A DNA stretch of 10,474 bases from Flavobacterium sp. (GCA_027483785.1 JAIXTU010000253.1:1-10474); one strand, 5' to 3'; positions 1 through 6,543 are shown, counted from the stretch's first letter. Notes: a model not told the origin generated them from the sequence alone. Made by a program: numbers and translations.

Positions 1-954
1 CCCATAGTAAAATCAGTACTTAAACTCGATGAACTCGCTAAAATTCTGCGAAAGCAACGTATGCAAAACGGCGCTATTTCGTTTGATAAAGTGGAAGTGA
101 AATTTCACCTCAACGAAACCAACGATCCGGAAGGCGTGTATTTTAAGATCGCAAAAGATGCCAATCATTTGATTGAAGAATTTATGCTTCTGGCCAATCG
201 TAAAGTAGCCGAATTTATTGGTAAACAAAAGAAAACATTCGTTTATCGTATTCACGACGAACCTAATGAAGATAAGCTCATTAACTTCCAAACCGTTATT
301 GCAAAATTTGGTTACAAAATCAACTTTCGCTCTAAGCAAGACATTGCTAAATCCTTGAATTCGATTTTGGAAGATGCGCAAGGAAAAAAAGAACAAAATT
401 TGGTAGATACGCTCGCTATTCGAAGCATGAGTAAAGCCAAATATTCCACACAAAATATAGGTCATTACGGTTTAGCATTCGATTATTACTCGCATTTTAC
501 TTCGCCCATTCGGCGTTATCCCGATGTTATGGTACATCGTTTGTTGCAATTTTACTTGCTTGGTGGTTCGTCTGCAAATGCCGAGTTTTACGAAGAACAA
601 TGTAAACATGCGTCCGACATGGAAGTGTTGGCTACCAATGCCGAACGCGATAGCATCAAATACATGCAAGTGCGTTACATGCAAGATCACAAAGACGAAG
701 AATTTCTCGGCGTGGTTTCCGGCGTAACCGAATGGGGCATTTACGTAGAAATTGTTTCCAACAAATGTGAAGGTTTGTGCCGAATTCGAGAAATCAAAGA
801 CGATTATTACACTTTCGACGAAAAGCAATACGCTTTAGTTGGTGCCGTTTCTAAAAATATCATACAATTAGGCGACGAAGTTTTCGTTAAAGTAAAAAAT
901 GCCGATTTAGTCAAAAAGCAACTCGATTTTCATTACTTAAGAAAAAATGAATAA
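1..954 (+). CDS. rnr: Ribonuclease R, C-terminal part (5' end outside window)
   Basis: RNase R is a processive 3'-to-5' exoribonuclease of the RNB family that degrades structured RNA in the cytoplasm. The frame is open from base 1, so the gene enters from the left and about 317 C-terminal residues are visible. The RNB signature SPIRRYPDVMVHR is encoded at 499-540, preceded by HYGLAFDYYSHF. A C-terminal S1 RNA-binding domain follows (roughly 690-940), recognisable from FLGVVSGVTEWGIYVEI and the closing GDEVFVKVKNAD. The catalytic aspartates lie upstream of the window. The protein ends directly after the S1 domain, with no lysine-rich tail like that of the E. coli enzyme. The stop overlaps the start of the next gene by 8 bases, suggesting translational coupling. 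Confidence 0.95.
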   Translation, partial: PIVKSVLKLDELAKILRKQRMQNGAISFDKVEVKFHLNETNDPEGVYFKIAKDANHLIEEFMLLANRKVAEFIGKQKKTFVYRIHDEPNEDKLINFQTVIAKFGYKINFRSKQDIAKSLNSILEDAQGKKEQNLVDTLAIRSMSKAKYSTQNIGHYGLAFDYYSHFTSPIRRYPDVMVHRLLQFYLLGGSSANAEFYEEQCKHASDMEVLATNAERDSIKYMQVRYMQDHKDEEFLGVVSGVTEWGIYVEIVSNKCEGLCRIREIKDDYYTFDEKQYALVGAVSKNIIQLGDEVFVKVKNADLVKKQLDFHYLRKNE

Positions 955-1624
955 ACTCTTTCAAATTGTAACTTTTTTACTGATTTCCTTTTCAATTTCT
1001 GCACAAAAAAGCGCAATAAAAGCGCTAACTGATTTTTCTGAAATTGAAGTTTTCGACAGAATTACCGTGGTATTAATTCCATCTAACGAAACTAAGGCAG
1101 AAATATCGGGAGCGTATTTCAACGATGTAGAATTTGTTCAGAAAAATTCAGTTCTAAAAATTCGTATGCCTTTGAAAAAATTGCTTGATGGCGAGTTCAC
1201 CAAAGTAATTTTGTACTACAAAAACCTGAATCGAGTAGAAGCAAATGAAGGAGCTGAAGTTTCAAATACCGATGTTCTTCAAGGTTCAAGATTGGATTTT
1301 GAAGCCAAAGAAGGTTCTCAAATTCGAATCAATACCGAAACTGAGTTTGCAAAATCGCGAGCTACAACCGGCGGAATTATTGTATTAGCAGGAAAAGCAG
1401 CGGTTCAGGAAATTAGTATCGGAACTGGAGGCAGGTTTGAAGGTAAAGATTTACAAACCGAAGAAACAACAGTTACCATAACTACCGGCGGTAATGCACA
1501 AGTTCGAGCCAGCGAAACCGTTAATGCTAAAGTGCGCGCTGGCGGAACAATTGAAGTGTACGGAAATCCTAAAAACCTTAACGAAACCCGTGTTTTAGGC
1601 GGCACAATCATCCGTAAACTATAA
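947..1624 (+). CDS. Secreted head-GIN (DUF2807) beta-helix protein
   Basis: A 225-residue exported protein. Residues 1-19 form a signal peptide (MNKLFQIVTFLLISFSISA, then QK), so it probably acts in the periplasm or at the outer membrane. The mature part resembles the putative auto-transporter adhesin head-GIN domain (DUF2807): an early FDRITVVLIPSN strand pair, short strands punctuated by Gly-rich turns (NEGAEV, KEGSQI, TTGGII, GTGGRF, TTGGNA, RAGGTI), and the usual closing VYGNPK motif near residue 205. In this family such repeats stack as a right-handed beta-helix; the molecular role is unsettled. The ATG overlaps the rnr stop (ATGAATAA), so the start is well supported and co-transcription with rnr is likely. 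Confidence 0.85.
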   Translation: MNKLFQIVTFLLISFSISAQKSAIKALTDFSEIEVFDRITVVLIPSNETKAEISGAYFNDVEFVQKNSVLKIRMPLKKLLDGEFTKVILYYKNLNRVEANEGAEVSNTDVLQGSRLDFEAKEGSQIRINTETEFAKSRATTGGIIVLAGKAAVQEISIGTGGRFEGKDLQTEETTVTITTGGNAQVRASETVNAKVRAGGTIEVYGNPKNLNETRVLGGTIIRKL

Positions 1625-1632
1625 TAAAATGC

Positions 1633-1662
1633 TTGAAAGTTAGTCTACTTTCTTTACCTTAG
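1633..1662 (+). promoter_or_regulatory. Possible Bacteroidota-type promoter for the LysE gene
   Basis: TTG at 1633-1635 and TAccTTaG at 1655-1662 are separated by 19 bases, close to the TTTG / TAnnTTTG arrangement of Bacteroidota primary sigma promoters, with one mismatch in the -7 box. The ATG lies 25 bases downstream. This is a pattern match only. Confidence 0.45.
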
Positions 1663-1687
1663 CATTTCGCAAACGCAAAACAAACAG

Positions 1688-2371
1688 ATGCTGCAAGACA
1701 TTTTAATGGCAATTCCACTCGGATTTTTGCTGTGTTTCATGATTGGTCCGGTTTTTTTTGTACTACTGGAAACCGCCGCAACTAAAGGATTACGAGCCGC
1801 TTTGGTGTTCGATTTAGGTGTGGTTACAGCCGATTTTGTTTTTATTGCCGTAGCGTATTTTAGCTCGTACCGACTCTTAAACAACCTTCAAGACGAACCC
1901 GCACTTTTTATTTTCGGAGGCTTAATTATGGTTACTTACGGCATAATTTCGTTTATAAAATTGCGCCGAAATTCAAAAGTTGCCATCGAGCCCGAAACAG
2001 TTGAAATTGTAAAAAAAGACTATCTCGCACTTTACGGAAAAGGATTTTTATTGAACTTCATTAACGTGGGAGTTCTCGGTTTTTGGTTGCTTATTTTTAT
2101 CACCTTCGGACCGGCTTTGGAATTAAAAATGAGTCGGTTGATTGTATTTTTTGGTTCGGTAATTGCGTCGTATTTATTATTCGATCTCGTTAAAATGCTG
2201 GCGGCAAAACGTTTAAAATCGAAAATGACGCCCAAAAATATTTCGCTTATTAAACAGATTACTAGTGTTTTACTAATCATTTTCGGAATTTCCATCATGC
2301 TGCAAGGCTGGTTTCCAAGCGATCAAAAATTGGTAAAAAAAGCAGTCGAAATCATCGAACCCAACGAGTAA
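1688..2371 (+). CDS. LysE/RhtB-family amino-acid exporter
   Basis: A 227-residue inner-membrane protein of the LysE superfamily, which exports amino acids or related small metabolites. About six hydrophobic segments are visible, near residues 5-27, 38-60, 70-90, 118-140, 150-170 and 185-206. Family marks are the GPVFFVLLETA stretch at 20-30 in the first helix region, the acidic/basic loop at 92-112, and the KGFLLNFINVGVLGFW motif at about 118-133. Length is ordinary for the family. Substrate cannot be told from sequence. It follows the head-GIN gene by 63 bases with a possible promoter of its own, so it may be a separate unit. Downstream are tandem repeats and no clear strong terminator. Confidence 0.85.
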   Translation: MLQDILMAIPLGFLLCFMIGPVFFVLLETAATKGLRAALVFDLGVVTADFVFIAVAYFSSYRLLNNLQDEPALFIFGGLIMVTYGIISFIKLRRNSKVAIEPETVEIVKKDYLALYGKGFLLNFINVGVLGFWLLIFITFGPALELKMSRLIVFFGSVIASYLLFDLVKMLAAKRLKSKMTPKNISLIKQITSVLLIIFGISIMLQGWFPSDQKLVKKAVEIIEPNE

Positions 2372-2390
2372 TTAGTATTTTCACTTTTTC

Positions 2391-2453
2391 TATTCTTTGT
2401 ATTCTTTGTATTCTTTGTATTCTTTGTATTCTTTGTATTCTTTGTATTCTTTT
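2391..2453 (+). repeat. 9-bp tandem repeat, TATTCTTTG x6 plus a variant
   Basis: Six exact copies of TATTCTTTG run head to tail from 2391 to 2444, and a seventh degenerate copy (TATTCTTTT) follows. The array starts 20 bases after the LysE stop and passes into a T-rich stretch. The unit resembles the -7 promoter box TAnnTTTG with one extra base, but no gene follows closely. It looks like a slippage-prone microsatellite whose copy number could vary between strains. Confidence 0.95.
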
Positions 2454-2479
2454 TCTTTTTTCGCTTTTTTCACTTTTTT

Positions 2480-2511
2480 CAATCTTTCAATCTTTCAATC
2501 TTTCAATCTTT
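2480..2511 (+). repeat. 8-bp tandem repeat, CAATCTTT x4
   Basis: Four exact copies of CAATCTTT are visible. The same unit, or its AATCTTTT variant, recurs at about 2938-2985 and 3364-3390, so this is one location of a dispersed repeat family rather than an isolated microsatellite. Confidence 0.95.
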
Positions 2512-2690
2512 CTAGCGGCCCCCGCGCTTTCGCTGCTAGTCCTCGTTAAAAAACAGTAAAAATGTGCTGCAAAAACGCGCTTCTGAAGTCGCGGTTTTTT
2601 CGCCATTTTAAGCTGTTTTTCAACTCCGGGCTATACGCTCTATCGCTGCCGCGGCAATCGTTACCGAATGAATCGTTGAGAAAAAATCGG
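2512..2690. other. GC-rich non-coding patch with hairpins
   Basis: No gene is supported between the tandem repeats and the tRNA promoter. Base composition jumps: 2512-2539 reads CTAGCGGC, a C-rich loop, then GCTGCTAG, giving an 8-bp hairpin with one G-T pair. Around 2571-2600 lies an imperfect hairpin (GCGCTTC / GAAGTCGC) followed by TTTTTT, which could act as the LysE terminator. Further on, 2627-2664 holds words such as CGGGCTATACGCTC and GCTGCCGCGGC. The patch looks like one of the GC-rich intergenic repeats common in flavobacterial genomes, but I recognise this only by style. Confidence 0.5.
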
Positions 2691-2730
2691 TACAAGCACA
2701 AAGATTTTTTTTTGAGTTATGTGCAAATGC

Positions 2731-2760
2731 TTTGATTTTTGAGATAATTACTTACATTTG
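2731..2760 (+). promoter_or_regulatory. Bacteroidota-type promoter of tRNA-Cys
   Basis: TTTG at 2731-2734, an 18-base spacer, then a perfect TAnnTTTG box (TACATTTG, 2753-2760). The mature tRNA begins 11 bases after the box, so the 5' leader would be only a few bases long. This is the best promoter match in the window and supports the phylum assignment. Confidence 0.8.
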
Positions 2761-2771
2761 CCGACCGCAAT

Positions 2772-2842
2772 GGCGTCGTGGCCGAGTGGCTAGGCTGGGC
2801 TCTGCAAAAGCTCCTACAGCGGTTCGAATCCGCTCGATGCCT
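2772..2842 (+). tRNA. tRNA-Cys (anticodon GCA)
   Basis: A full cloverleaf folds by eye. The acceptor stem has seven pairs (2772-2778 with 2835-2841, one G-U). The D stem is 2781-2783 with 2793-2795. The anticodon stem is 2797-2801 with 2809-2813, around loop CTGCAAA with GCA at 2804-2806. The variable loop is CTAC (2814-2817). The T stem is 2818-2822 with 2830-2834, around TTCGAAT. The discriminator base 2842 is U, as expected for cysteine tRNAs. The CCA end is not encoded. Its own promoter and terminator make it a single-gene unit. Confidence 0.96.
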
Positions 2843-2848
2843 CAAAAT

Positions 2849-2882
2849 AACCTTCAGAGCAATCTGGAGGTTGTTTTTTTTT
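2849..2882 (+). terminator. Rho-independent terminator of tRNA-Cys
   Basis: A 9-bp stem (AACCTTCAG at 2849-2857 with CTGGAGGTT at 2864-2872, one G-T pair), a 6-base loop and then a run of nine T residues (2874-2882). It starts 7 bases after the tRNA 3' end. Confidence 0.9.
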
Positions 2883-2883
2883 A

Positions 2884-2985
2884 TAAGATTGCGAGATTTC
2901 GAGATTGCGAAATTTCGAGATTTGGAAATTAGTTTTCAATCTTTTAATCTTATAATCTTTTAATCTTGAAATTTCGAAATCTTTA
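2884..2985. repeat. AGATT-type repeat block, imperfect inverted arrangement
   Basis: The left half (2884-2925) reads as AGATT units spaced by TTTCG or GCG, including GAAATTTCGAGATT at 2909-2922. The right half (2938-2985) carries AATCTTTTAATCTT units and the reverse-complement version of GAAATTTC-AGATT at 2961-2975. The two halves face each other and could pair imperfectly. The right half supplies the final codons and stop of the truncated toxin frame on the minus strand. Confidence 0.8.
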
Positions 2986-3061
2986 TTAAGGAAAAGTATG
3001 GTTCGTTAATCTTTTCTAAAGCCTTAATCACGCTTTTTCGTAATGTAACTTTATAAGTCAT
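2960..3061 (-). pseudogene. Truncated RelE/ParE-family toxin remnant
   Basis: The ATG at 3061-3059 overlaps the antitoxin stop as ATGA, the usual layout of a coupled antitoxin-toxin pair. The frame encodes 33 residues: MTYKVTLRKSVIKALEKINE, then PYFSLIK, then ISKFQD and a stop. The first roughly 25-27 residues look like the N-terminal strand and helix of RelE/ParE-family ribonuclease toxins, normally about 85-100 residues. The last residues come from the AATCTTT-type repeat, and nothing further down the strand resembles the missing RelE core, which carries the catalytic and substrate-binding residues. I infer an inactive toxin cut by a repeat-associated deletion or insertion. An assembly error at the repeat is the main alternative. 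Confidence 0.75.
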
Positions 3062-3270
3062 TTTTTATTTGTACGCTTTTTTTCAATTTGAGAAAAAGCT
3101 TCATCGATCGGGATAGAAGGTTCGTTTGCTTTTTTCGATTTATCATACAATTTAATGTCTTCCAACTCTTCTAACTCTTCCATTAAGGCTACAAAATCTT
3201 TCATTGGAAGAACTACAGAAATCTTATTTCCATGTGAATCGGTAATGTATTGTGGATGTACAGTAAGCAT
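3058..3270 (-). CDS. Type II antitoxin (RelB/StbD-like), partner of a truncated toxin
   Basis: A complete 70-residue protein beginning MLTVHPQYITDSHGNKISVV. The N-terminal part (residues 1-27, ending VVLPMKDFV) looks like the DNA-binding part of Phd/YefM- or StbD-type antitoxins. It is followed by an acidic helix (MEELEELEDIKLYD) and a disordered toxin-neutralising tail ending in a basic KKRTNKK. Such proteins bind and inhibit a RelE/ParE toxin and repress their own operon. Here the toxin frame directly downstream is cut short, so the antitoxin appears orphaned; it may still act as a repressor or neutralise a related toxin elsewhere. I saw no good TAnnTTTG promoter, but there is a small palindrome upstream. 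Confidence 0.75.
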   Translation of the reverse strand: MLTVHPQYITDSHGNKISVVLPMKDFVALMEELEELEDIKLYDKSKKANEPSIPIDEAFSQIEKKRTNKK

Positions 3271-3288
3271 TTTTATGTCGTAGAATTA

Positions 3289-3300
3289 AGTGTATTCACT
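3289..3300. promoter_or_regulatory. Possible antitoxin autoregulatory operator
   Basis: AGTG-TATT-CACT is a short inverted repeat 18 bases upstream of the antitoxin start, where autorepression operators of toxin-antitoxin operons usually lie. Four-base arms are weak evidence in AT-rich DNA. Confidence 0.3.
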
Positions 3301-3363
3301 ATGAAGGTAACTTTTTTTCAACAGTAAAATAACTAATAATATTCGAAACTCAATATTGAAAAA

Positions 3364-3399
3364 TCTTTCAATCTTTTAATCTTTCAATCTCGAAATTTC
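3364..3399. repeat. AATCTTT-type repeat overlapping the folB 3' end
   Basis: On the plus strand TCTTTCAATC, TTTTAATC and TTTCAATC units lead into TCGAAATTTC at 3390-3399. Read on the minus strand this is GAAATTTCGAGATTGAAAGATT, shown here as two joined words: GAAATTTCGAGATT and GAAAGATT. The first word also occurs at 2909-2922, and with one change at 2961-2975. The copy forms the folB stop codon and its last four or so codons. Confidence 0.85.
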
Positions 3400-3758
3400 T
3401 CCCTAAGACTTATCGTCACCGAACTCACATCGCCACCAATCGGCGGATTGATTTTACTTACCTCAACTTCTAATTCCTGTACGAGCGAACTTTCCGAAAA
3501 AATACGGTCGGAAATACGCCCGGCAACGTGTTCCAGTAATTTTGAAGGTATGGACATCTCTTCTTTTACAATACGGTTGAGTAAAACATAATCAACCGTA
3601 TCCGACAGTTCGTCGCTTGCAACCGACTTCGATAAGTTGGCCCAAACCCGTAACCGAACCCGATAATCACTGCCAATTTTTGTTTCTTCAGCCAAACATC
3701 CGTGGTATGCATACACACGAATTTCATCTAATACAATCGAAGCGCTAACTGTTGCCAT
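3384..3758 (-). CDS. folB: Dihydroneopterin aldolase
   Basis: FolB converts 7,8-dihydroneopterin to 6-hydroxymethyl-dihydropterin and glycolaldehyde in tetrahydrofolate synthesis. The 124-residue length is typical. Family marks: VYAYHGCLAEE at 15-25 with the active-site Glu, DTVDY at 53-57 with the conserved Tyr57, KLLEHVA at 73-79 with the pterin-binding Glu76, and the catalytic Lys102 in SKINPPI (101-107). The start ATG faces glnS across 45 bases. The C-terminal KFRD and the stop codon lie inside a dispersed repeat, so the tail may have been altered, but all known active-site residues are upstream and intact. No other folate gene is adjacent. Confidence 0.93.
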   Translation of the reverse strand: MATVSASIVLDEIRVYAYHGCLAEETKIGSDYRVRLRVWANLSKSVASDELSDTVDYVLLNRIVKEEMSIPSKLLEHVAGRISDRIFSESSLVQELEVEVSKINPPIGGDVSSVTISLREKFRD

Positions 3759-3786
3759 AATTCTGCGAAAGGGATTTATATCTTTG
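3752..3786 (+). promoter_or_regulatory. Promoter of glnS
   Basis: A perfect TAnnTTTG box (TATCTTTG, 3779-3786) lies 17 bases before the glnS ATG. The likely -33 element, TTG at 3752-3754, overlaps the folB start region, with a longer than usual 24-base spacer. Transcription would begin about ten bases before the ATG, giving a nearly leaderless mRNA with no Shine-Dalgarno sequence. Confidence 0.6.
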
Positions 3787-3803
3787 CAGCAAATTACCGA
3801 AAA

Positions 3804-5801
3804 ATGTCAACCGAAGCCAAGTCGCTTAATTTTATAGAGCAAATTATTGAAGACGATCTCGTAACTGGACTAAATCGCAACGAATTGCGATTCCGATTTC
3901 CACCAGAACCTAACGGATATTTGCACATCGGACACGCCAGCGCAATTAACTTAAACTTTGGTTTAGGAATTGATTATCAGGCACCTGTAAACCTGCGTTT
4001 CGACGACACCAACCCAGCGAAAGAAGAACAAGAATACGTTGACGCCATTAAACGCGACGTTGCTTGGCTCGGATTTTCATGGGATCGCGAGTGTTATGCT
4101 TCCGACTATTTTCAACAATTGTACGATTGGGCAGTAATGCTTATCGAGAATGGAAAAGCGTATGTCGATTCGCAATCTTCCGAAGCAATGGCCGAACAAA
4201 AAGGTACACCAACCACTCCTGGTGTCGATTCGCCGTACCGAAACAGAACAGTTGCCGAAAATCTCGACTTGTTTCAACGTATGAAAGCAGGAGAATTTGC
4301 CGAAGGAACACATATTTTACGCGCGAAAATCGACATGAGTTCACCAAATATGCTCATGCGCGATCCGATTATTTACCGCATTTTACACAAACACCATCAC
4401 CGAACGGGTTCTGATTGGTGTATATATCCCATGTACGATTGGGCACATGGCCAAAGCGATTTCTTGGAAGGAATTTCACATTCGTTTTGTACACTCGAAT
4501 TTTTACCACACCGCGAATTGTACGATTGGTTTTTAAATCAGATTGGTACTGGAACTGCCATTCGGCCAAAACAACGCGAATTTGCGCGTCGAAACTTGAG
4601 TCATACTGTTGTGAGTAAACGAAAGTTACTGCAATTGGTAAACGAGAAATACGTGAGTGGTTGGGACGATCCGCGTATGTCGACCATTTCCGGTTTGCGT
4701 CGTCGTGGTTATACACCAGAATCGCTTCGAAAATTTGCAGAAACCATCGGAATTGCCAAACGCGATAATTTGATAAACGTTTCAGTACTGGAGCACTGCA
4801 TTCGCGAAGATTTAAACAAAACCGCACCACGAGTAATGGCCGTACTCGATCCGGTGAAATTGATTATTACGAATTTTCCGGAAGGCGAACAACTTTCGCT
4901 TAAAGCAGAAAACAATCAAGAAGATCCAAACGCAGGATATAGAACCCTTTCTTTTTCTCGTGTATTGTACATCGAACGCGACGATTTCATGGAACAGGTT
5001 TCGGGTAAGTTTTTCCGTTTGTCGATAGGCGGCGAAGTGCGTTTGAAGAATGCGTACATCGTGAAAGCAACCGCGGTAGAAAAAAGAGAAGACGGAAGAA
5101 TTTCGGCTATTCACGCAACTTACGACCCCGATAGTTTGAGCGGAAGCGGTACCGAAGCCAGCGAACGCAAAGTGGCTGCAACGATTCATTGGGTGGATGC
5201 GGCAACTGCAATTAAAGCCGAAATAAGGCTCTACGATCGATTATTTTTAGATGAGGCACCCGACGGACACAAAGAACGTAATTTCCTCGAATTTGTGAAC
5301 CCAGATTCGCTAAAAACGGTAAGCGGATTGGTAGAAGCTGGTTTGAGTACTGCAGTGGCTGGAAATCGGTACCAATTTCAACGATTGGGCTATTTCTGTG
5401 TGGATACAGATAGTTCTGCAAATCAGCTGATTTTTAACCGTACGGTAGCTTTAAAAGATTCGTGGGAAGAGAAAGGAAAGCAAGACGAAAATTTGATTAA
5501 CAATTCGCTTAAAGAACTCAATCGGTATTTTAAACTAACCGATGAAAGCGAGCAAACGGCTTTATTAGCGCAATTGAAAATTCGTTTAGGACAGATTAAG
5601 AACTTCTCGTTGATGCAACAAGCTGTTAAAAAGAACATTAATAACAATAAAGTTTCGTTGTTATTTGTACTTTTATTATTCACTGGAAACGATTCGTTGC
5701 GATACACGGACATGGATGTAGAAACCTTAGAGAAATTTGAAGGTTTGGTAGCGCGTTCCGATGTGCGTTTACAGGCAATTTTAGAACAGTTAAAGAGCTA
5801 G
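3804..5801 (+). CDS. glnS: Glutamine--tRNA ligase with a 111-residue C-terminal extension
   Basis: A class I aminoacyl-tRNA synthetase that charges tRNA-Gln with glutamine in the cytoplasm. The ATP-binding motif is PPEPNGYLHIGHASA (33-47), with HIGH at 41-44; the KMSKS-type loop is VVSKR (269-273). Residues that set glutamine specificity in the E. coli enzyme are present at the same numbers: Tyr211 (in YPMYDWAHGQSDF) and Cys229 (in SHSFCTLEF). The two anticodon-binding beta-barrels run to about residue 554 (FNRTVALKDSW), where the 554-residue E. coli enzyme ends. A further 111 residues follow (5466-5798), largely helical with a hydrophobic stretch LLFVLLLF. Some GlnRS proteins carry YqeY-like tails, but this one is short and I cannot assign it. 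It is probably cotranscribed with the following gene. Confidence 0.95.
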   Translation: MSTEAKSLNFIEQIIEDDLVTGLNRNELRFRFPPEPNGYLHIGHASAINLNFGLGIDYQAPVNLRFDDTNPAKEEQEYVDAIKRDVAWLGFSWDRECYASDYFQQLYDWAVMLIENGKAYVDSQSSEAMAEQKGTPTTPGVDSPYRNRTVAENLDLFQRMKAGEFAEGTHILRAKIDMSSPNMLMRDPIIYRILHKHHHRTGSDWCIYPMYDWAHGQSDFLEGISHSFCTLEFLPHRELYDWFLNQIGTGTAIRPKQREFARRNLSHTVVSKRKLLQLVNEKYVSGWDDPRMSTISGLRRRGYTPESLRKFAETIGIAKRDNLINVSVLEHCIREDLNKTAPRVMAVLDPVKLIITNFPEGEQLSLKAENNQEDPNAGYRTLSFSRVLYIERDDFMEQVSGKFFRLSIGGEVRLKNAYIVKATAVEKREDGRISAIHATYDPDSLSGSGTEASERKVAATIHWVDAATAIKAEIRLYDRLFLDEAPDGHKERNFLEFVNPDSLKTVSGLVEAGLSTAVAGNRYQFQRLGYFCVDTDSSANQLIFNRTVALKDSWEEKGKQDENLINNSLKELNRYFKLTDESEQTALLAQLKIRLGQIKNFSLMQQAVKKNINNNKVSLLFVLLLFTGNDSLRYTDMDVETLEKFEGLVARSDVRLQAILEQLKS

Positions 5802-5804
5802 TTT

Positions 5805-6116
5805 ATGAGTAAAGATCAAACAAAAGTACTTCTCGCAGCTGCTTTAGGAGCTGTTGCGGGTTTGGCGATAGGTGTATTATTTGCACCAGATAAAGGAAGT
5901 GAAACACGTCGGAAGATAAAAGACAGCATCGGCGAGCAAAAAGATAAAATTGCGCAGAAAATTCAGGAGTTGCTGCAATTAGCCGATTCTCAAAAGATTA
6001 GCAAAGATCAATTAGATGAAACAGTGGAAGAATTAGTTTCAAAAGCCGACGACGGCGCTGCGGAGATTTTAAGAATGCTTCAGGATAAATTAGATAGCTT
6101 GAAAGCGAAGATGTAA
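5805..6116 (+). CDS. YtxH-domain membrane-anchored protein
   Basis: A 103-residue protein starting 3 bases after the glnS stop, so it shares that transcript. Residues 7-27 (KVLLAAALGAVAGLAIGVLF) form one Gly/Ala-rich membrane segment, directly followed by the YtxH hallmark APDKGSETRRKIKDS. The remainder (about 40-103) is a charged, predicted helical or coiled-coil tail with many Lys, Glu and Gln residues, probably on the cytoplasmic side. YtxH proteins are often stress-linked in Firmicutes and common in Bacteroidota; the biochemical role is unknown. Its coupling to glnS is probably positional. Confidence 0.88.
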   Translation: MSKDQTKVLLAAALGAVAGLAIGVLFAPDKGSETRRKIKDSIGEQKDKIAQKIQELLQLADSQKISKDQLDETVEELVSKADDGAAEILRMLQDKLDSLKAKM

Positions 6117-6142
6117 GGCACTTTTAATAAGTACTTTTTTTT
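6115..6142 (+). terminator. Terminator between convergent ytxH-like and XRE genes
   Basis: A short stem (AAGG at 6115-6118 plus ACTT at 6120-6123, pairing with AAGT at 6129-6132 and CTTT at 6134-6137, one internal mismatch) is followed by T residues to 6142. It overlaps the stop codons of both converging genes and may act in both directions. The stem is weak. Confidence 0.5.
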
Positions 6143-6531
6143 AGAAATCGAAGTTCTTGAAATTGTTTGTCGTTAATTGCTTTGAGTTGTTCTAGATCTT
6201 TTTTTAGTCCGTTTAATAAATTGTCCCTTTTTTCAATTTCCTTTTGAAGGAAAGTTATTAGGTAGCTATCTTCTGCAAAATTGTTTTCAGTTTGCTTGCG
6301 TGCAACTACGTCTTCGGGCAATCCGAGAAAAAGCTGCTCTTCATTTATTTGGTATAATTCGAGAAGTTTAGGTAAGTATTTTAACCAATTCGACGATTTT
6401 CCTGTTTCGAGTCGGTGATAGGTTGAAGCGTCTATTTCTAGGTAATAAGCAACTTCTTTCACTGTATGGTTTTTTAAAAGTCGCAACTGACGTATTTTCT
6501 TTGCAAAAGTTAAGTTCATAGTTTGAGACAT
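6124..6531 (-). CDS. XRE-family HTH transcriptional regulator with coiled-coil tail
   Basis: A 135-residue cytoplasmic DNA-binding protein. Residues about 9-63 form a Cro/C1-type helix-turn-helix domain: FAKKIRQLRLLKNHTVKEVA, then YYLEIDASTYHRLETGKSS as the recognition segment. The C-terminal part (about 88-128) is a charged helix with heptad-like leucines (LITFLQKEIEKRDNLL, LKKDLEQL), likely a dimerising coiled coil. There is no peptidase or effector-binding domain. Two starts are possible, Met1 (6531) and Met5 (6519); a TAATTTTG box ends only 12 bases before Met1, so Met5 would give a more usual leader. It is divergent from the small-gene islet, with palindromes between them, so autorepression and control of the islet are plausible but unproven. 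Confidence 0.88.
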   Translation of the reverse strand: MSQTMNLTFAKKIRQLRLLKNHTVKEVAYYLEIDASTYHRLETGKSSNWLKYLPKLLELYQINEEQLFLGLPEDVVARKQTENNFAEDSYLITFLQKEIEKRDNLLNGLKKDLEQLKAINDKQFQELRFLKKSTY

Positions 6532-6543
6532 TTAATAGCTATC

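Noticed and set aside
2391..2511. CRISPR array
   Set aside because: The repeats are 8-9 bp, contiguous and without spacers, so they are microsatellites.
2732..2963. Two 60-70 codon frames across the tRNA
   Set aside because: They read through the tRNA-Cys, its terminator and the AGATT repeats, so they are not genes.
4369..4830. 153-codon minus-strand frame inside glnS
   Set aside because: It is the antisense shadow of a strongly conserved synthetase core; its translation has no recognisable domain.
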